Assembly: GCF_004363245.1 (NCBI RefSeq)
Contig: NZ_SNYV01000014.1
Span: 434,001 to 498,000, forward strand
Direction: 5' to 3'
Origin: Sphingobacterium yanglingense
GTDB taxonomy: Bacteria; Bacteroidota; Bacteroidia; Sphingobacteriales; Sphingobacteriaceae
Length of the DNA: 64,000 nucleotides
The translations under genes and the position numbers were made by a program. Of this stretch, positions 62,410 to 64,000 are shown in pieces. The first letter of the stretch is position 1. Each line of letters starts with the position of its first letter. The notes below the pieces were generated by a model, which ran no database searches, had not been told where the DNA came from, and worked only from the letters and a program-made list of their open reading frames with translations.

Positions 62410-63731
62410 TCGATATTTGATACTTCTGTGTTATCGCTGTTGTCTAGGGTAGAAAGGACAACCTTGTCAATACGGTTTCCGTCCATATCCAGTACTTCGA
62501 GGCGATATCCTTTGTAGTATACGGTTTCGCCTTCCATCGGCATGTGGTCTAACAACAAAAAGACCAAACCGGCTAGGGTAGTGATGTTGCCGAGCTCGTC
62601 TTCATCTTCTTCGCTAAGGTCAATCCCGAACTTTTCAAAGAAATCGTCAAGCTGATATCGCCCTTCCAACACAAAGGTGCCATCTTCTCGTTGTCTGAAC
62701 AGTTTTGACCTACTACTTGCGGAGTTATCATCGAAACCACCGACTAAACCGGCCATGATATCTTTTACGGTTATAATTCCTTGTGGACTTCCGTATTCGT
62801 CAATTACTACTGCTTGTAATACTTTTCCTGATTTTAGTATTTCCAGAACAGAATAGATACTGCTGTTTTCATTGACAAAGGGGATTGGTTGGACCAGTTT
62901 TTCGAGAACTATCTTTTCTTCACTCAATACAGCCTTTAATAGGCTCTTTGTGTGTATAATACCCTTGATTTGGTCAAATGTGCCGTCACATACCGGATAC
63001 TCGGTATGCTCGTTATTTACGATGTAGGCTTTGATGTCTTCAATGGAATCCTCAAGATCTAAATAGGCAATATCGCTACGATGTACCATCATGTTGATTG
63101 CTTTTTTATCTCCTATGTTTAGAATTCTGTCTACCATATCATGTTCAAAATCTTCGATAATACCACTATCTACACCTTCATCTACGAGGGCTTTGATTTC
63201 TTCTTCGGTTACGGTATTACTTGAGACTTTGATGTTGAGTAATTTTACGATAAAATCAGTAGATATTGACAGCGCCCATACAAAAGGCTTAACGATTTTA
63301 CTGAGTGTATCCATCGGAATCGCAATCAGCGAAGCGTACTTCTCGGGGATGGCCATGCCGATTCGTTTTGGGACCAGCTCTCCGATGACTAAGGAAAGAT
63401 AAGTGATGGCAATGACTACCAAAAGCACCGAAAGTGTCTGGCTGTAGGGAGCCAGTACAGGGACCTCTTGTAACACGGTAGCAAGGTAAGTGGAGATAGA
63501 ACCTCCAGAGAAAAAACCAGTTAATATACCGATTAATGTGATACCGATCTGAACTGTAGATAGGAACTGATTAGGTTGTTCCTTTAGTTTCAATGCGCGT
63601 TTGGCACCAAGATTATTTGCTGCTGAAGCCTGTAAACGAGCTTTTCTACTGGATACAATTGCGATTTCGGAAGCGGAAAGAATGCCATTCAGCAAGATAA
63701 GAACAAGGATTATGATTATTTCAGTGATCAT
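62406..63731 (-). CDS. CNNM/CorC-type (hemolysin C family) membrane protein
   Basis: A 441-residue protein with DUF21/CNNM domain (about residues 1-195; helices at 1-22, 60-80, 95-115 and 130-150), a CBS pair (about 205-325) with 'IMAGLVGGF' after, and the C-terminal transporter-associated CorC_HlyC domain (about 345-425; 'EGRYQLDDFFEKFGIDLSEEDEDELGNITTLAGLVF'). CNNM-type proteins take part in Mg2+ or Co2+ efflux; the 'hemolysin' name is historical. It converges on the thioredoxin gene with 4 bp of overlap at the ends. Confidence 0.95.
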   Translation of the reverse strand: MITEIIIILVLILLNGILSASEIAIVSSRKARLQASAANNLGAKRALKLKEQPNQFLSTVQIGITLIGILTGFFSGGSISTYLATVLQEVPVLAPYSQTLSVLLVVIAITYLSLVIGELVPKRIGMAIPEKYASLIAIPMDTLSKIVKPFVWALSISTDFIVKLLNIKVSSNTVTEEEIKALVDEGVDSGIIEDFEHDMVDRILNIGDKKAINMMVHRSDIAYLDLEDSIEDIKAYIVNNEHTEYPVCDGTFDQIKGIIHTKSLLKAVLSEEKIVLEKLVQPIPFVNENSSIYSVLEILKSGKVLQAVVIDEYGSPQGIITVKDIMAGLVGGFDDNSASSRSKLFRQREDGTFVLEGRYQLDDFFEKFGIDLSEEDEDELGNITTLAGLVFLLLDHMPMEGETVYYKGYRLEVLDMDGNRIDKVVLSTLDNSDNTEVSNID

Positions 63732-63918
63732 GTGAGTATACGGGGTATCTTCTACGAATATAATAAATCGTTAAAGTAAAACGTAGAATATTTTAGTTTA
63801 TATTAAGCGAAAATAGTGCAAACGTTTGATTGAAAAAAAAGCTTTACTTAATCTTTCGAATTATAGATATTGCAGTAATTTAAACTGTTTTTGAATAAAA
63901 TAATTATAAATCCTGTTT

Positions 63919-64000
63919 ATGTCAGTGTACGATTCCGAGGAACTGGAGAAGGTAGTAAGTAGTTTTGAACTTGATGGTAAGGTGGTCAGTATTGAGCGTT
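63919..64000 (+). CDS. Partial gene, N-terminus only (possible kinase/phosphotransferase)
   Basis: An ORF opens at ATG 63919 and is cut by the window edge after 27 residues ('MSVYDSEELEKVVSSFEL' then 'DGKVVSIER'). The pattern resembles the start of aminoglycoside-phosphotransferase-like (NahK-type) kinases in Bacteroidota ('F-x-GEVVSVEPF'), but too little is visible to decide. The 187-bp divergent gap upstream shows no clear promoter. Confidence 0.4.
   Translation, partial: MSVYDSEELEKVVSSFELDGKVVSIER

Noticed and set aside
1-64000. CRISPR array, prophage or insertion sequence
   Set aside because: No regularly spaced short repeats of CRISPR type, no cas genes, no phage structural genes and no transposase were seen.

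Overview
The window looks like chromosomal DNA of a Sphingobacteriaceae member (Bacteroidota), probably Sphingobacterium or a close relative. The signs are moderate-to-low GC, AT-rich intergenic DNA with few strong Shine-Dalgarno sites, several promoter candidates of the Bacteroidota type (TTTG or TTG, then TAnnTTTG), LytTR/LytS regulation, WG-repeat and DKNYY proteins, SdiA-regulated-like and Omp85-like surface proteins, and the characteristic dispersed repeats containing CGTCACCCTGAG and CGTCATTGCGAG. The species call is inferred from gene families, not from a search.

Layout. 0.1-8 kb: two GNAT acetyltransferases, a small lipoprotein, a GH1 beta-glucosidase beside a DeoR regulator, a deoxyribonucleotidase, an AraC regulator, and a minus-strand redox operon (two thioredoxins, a C-terminal fragment of thioredoxin reductase, and a Tat-signal flavoprotein of the thioredoxin reductase family). 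8-11 kb: a DUF2938-type membrane protein and a large WG-repeat protein. 11-18.7 kb: a complete tripartite RND efflux pump (adaptor, pump, outer-membrane factor) directly downstream of a LytS/LytTR two-component pair, with repeated TCTACGTTT boxes in the gap. 19-27.6 kb: a tightly packed five-gene operon headed by an HD phosphohydrolase fused to a Pycsar-effector-type membrane domain, followed by an SdiA-regulated-like lipoprotein, a GAF-type protein, an Omp85 barrel fused to a kinase-like domain, and a SulP/STAS transporter. 28-29.6 kb: a photoproduct-lyase-like radical SAM protein overlapping an AlkD-like repair protein.

29.9-35.6 kb: an OmpR/PhoB regulator and sensor kinase followed by MgtC-like and MgtA-type Mg2+ genes. 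Four TTCTAA-type repeats with an exact 11-bp period precede mgtC, suggesting direct control by the pair. 35.6-47.8 kb: an accessory stretch rich in small-molecule-modifying and efflux genes (six GNAT proteins, a chloramphenicol-acetyltransferase-like enzyme, two Bcr/CflA-type MFS pumps, a methyltransferase, GrpB, an AraC regulator). 48-55.3 kb: hypothetical lipoprotein and coiled-coil proteins, an Old Yellow Enzyme, an M28 peptidase, an alpha/beta hydrolase and small membrane or monooxygenase proteins.

55.3-60.1 kb is the most island-like part: a long noncoding stretch with hairpins and a dispersed repeat, an XRE regulator, and an unrecognised three-gene operon. Two of its products look like divergent NTase-like/HEPN proteins flanking an orphan 408-residue protein. 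It ends at tRNA-Ser(TGA), whose 3' end and terminator are amplified in 139-bp tandem repeats. 60.2-64 kb returns to ordinary genes: bestrophin, a GH25 lysozyme, thioredoxin, a CorC/HlyC-type membrane protein, and the first codons of a gene cut by the window edge.

The best candidates for something undescribed are the HEPN-like cassette at tRNA-Ser and the HD-PycTM operon, which has no cyclase gene in the window.
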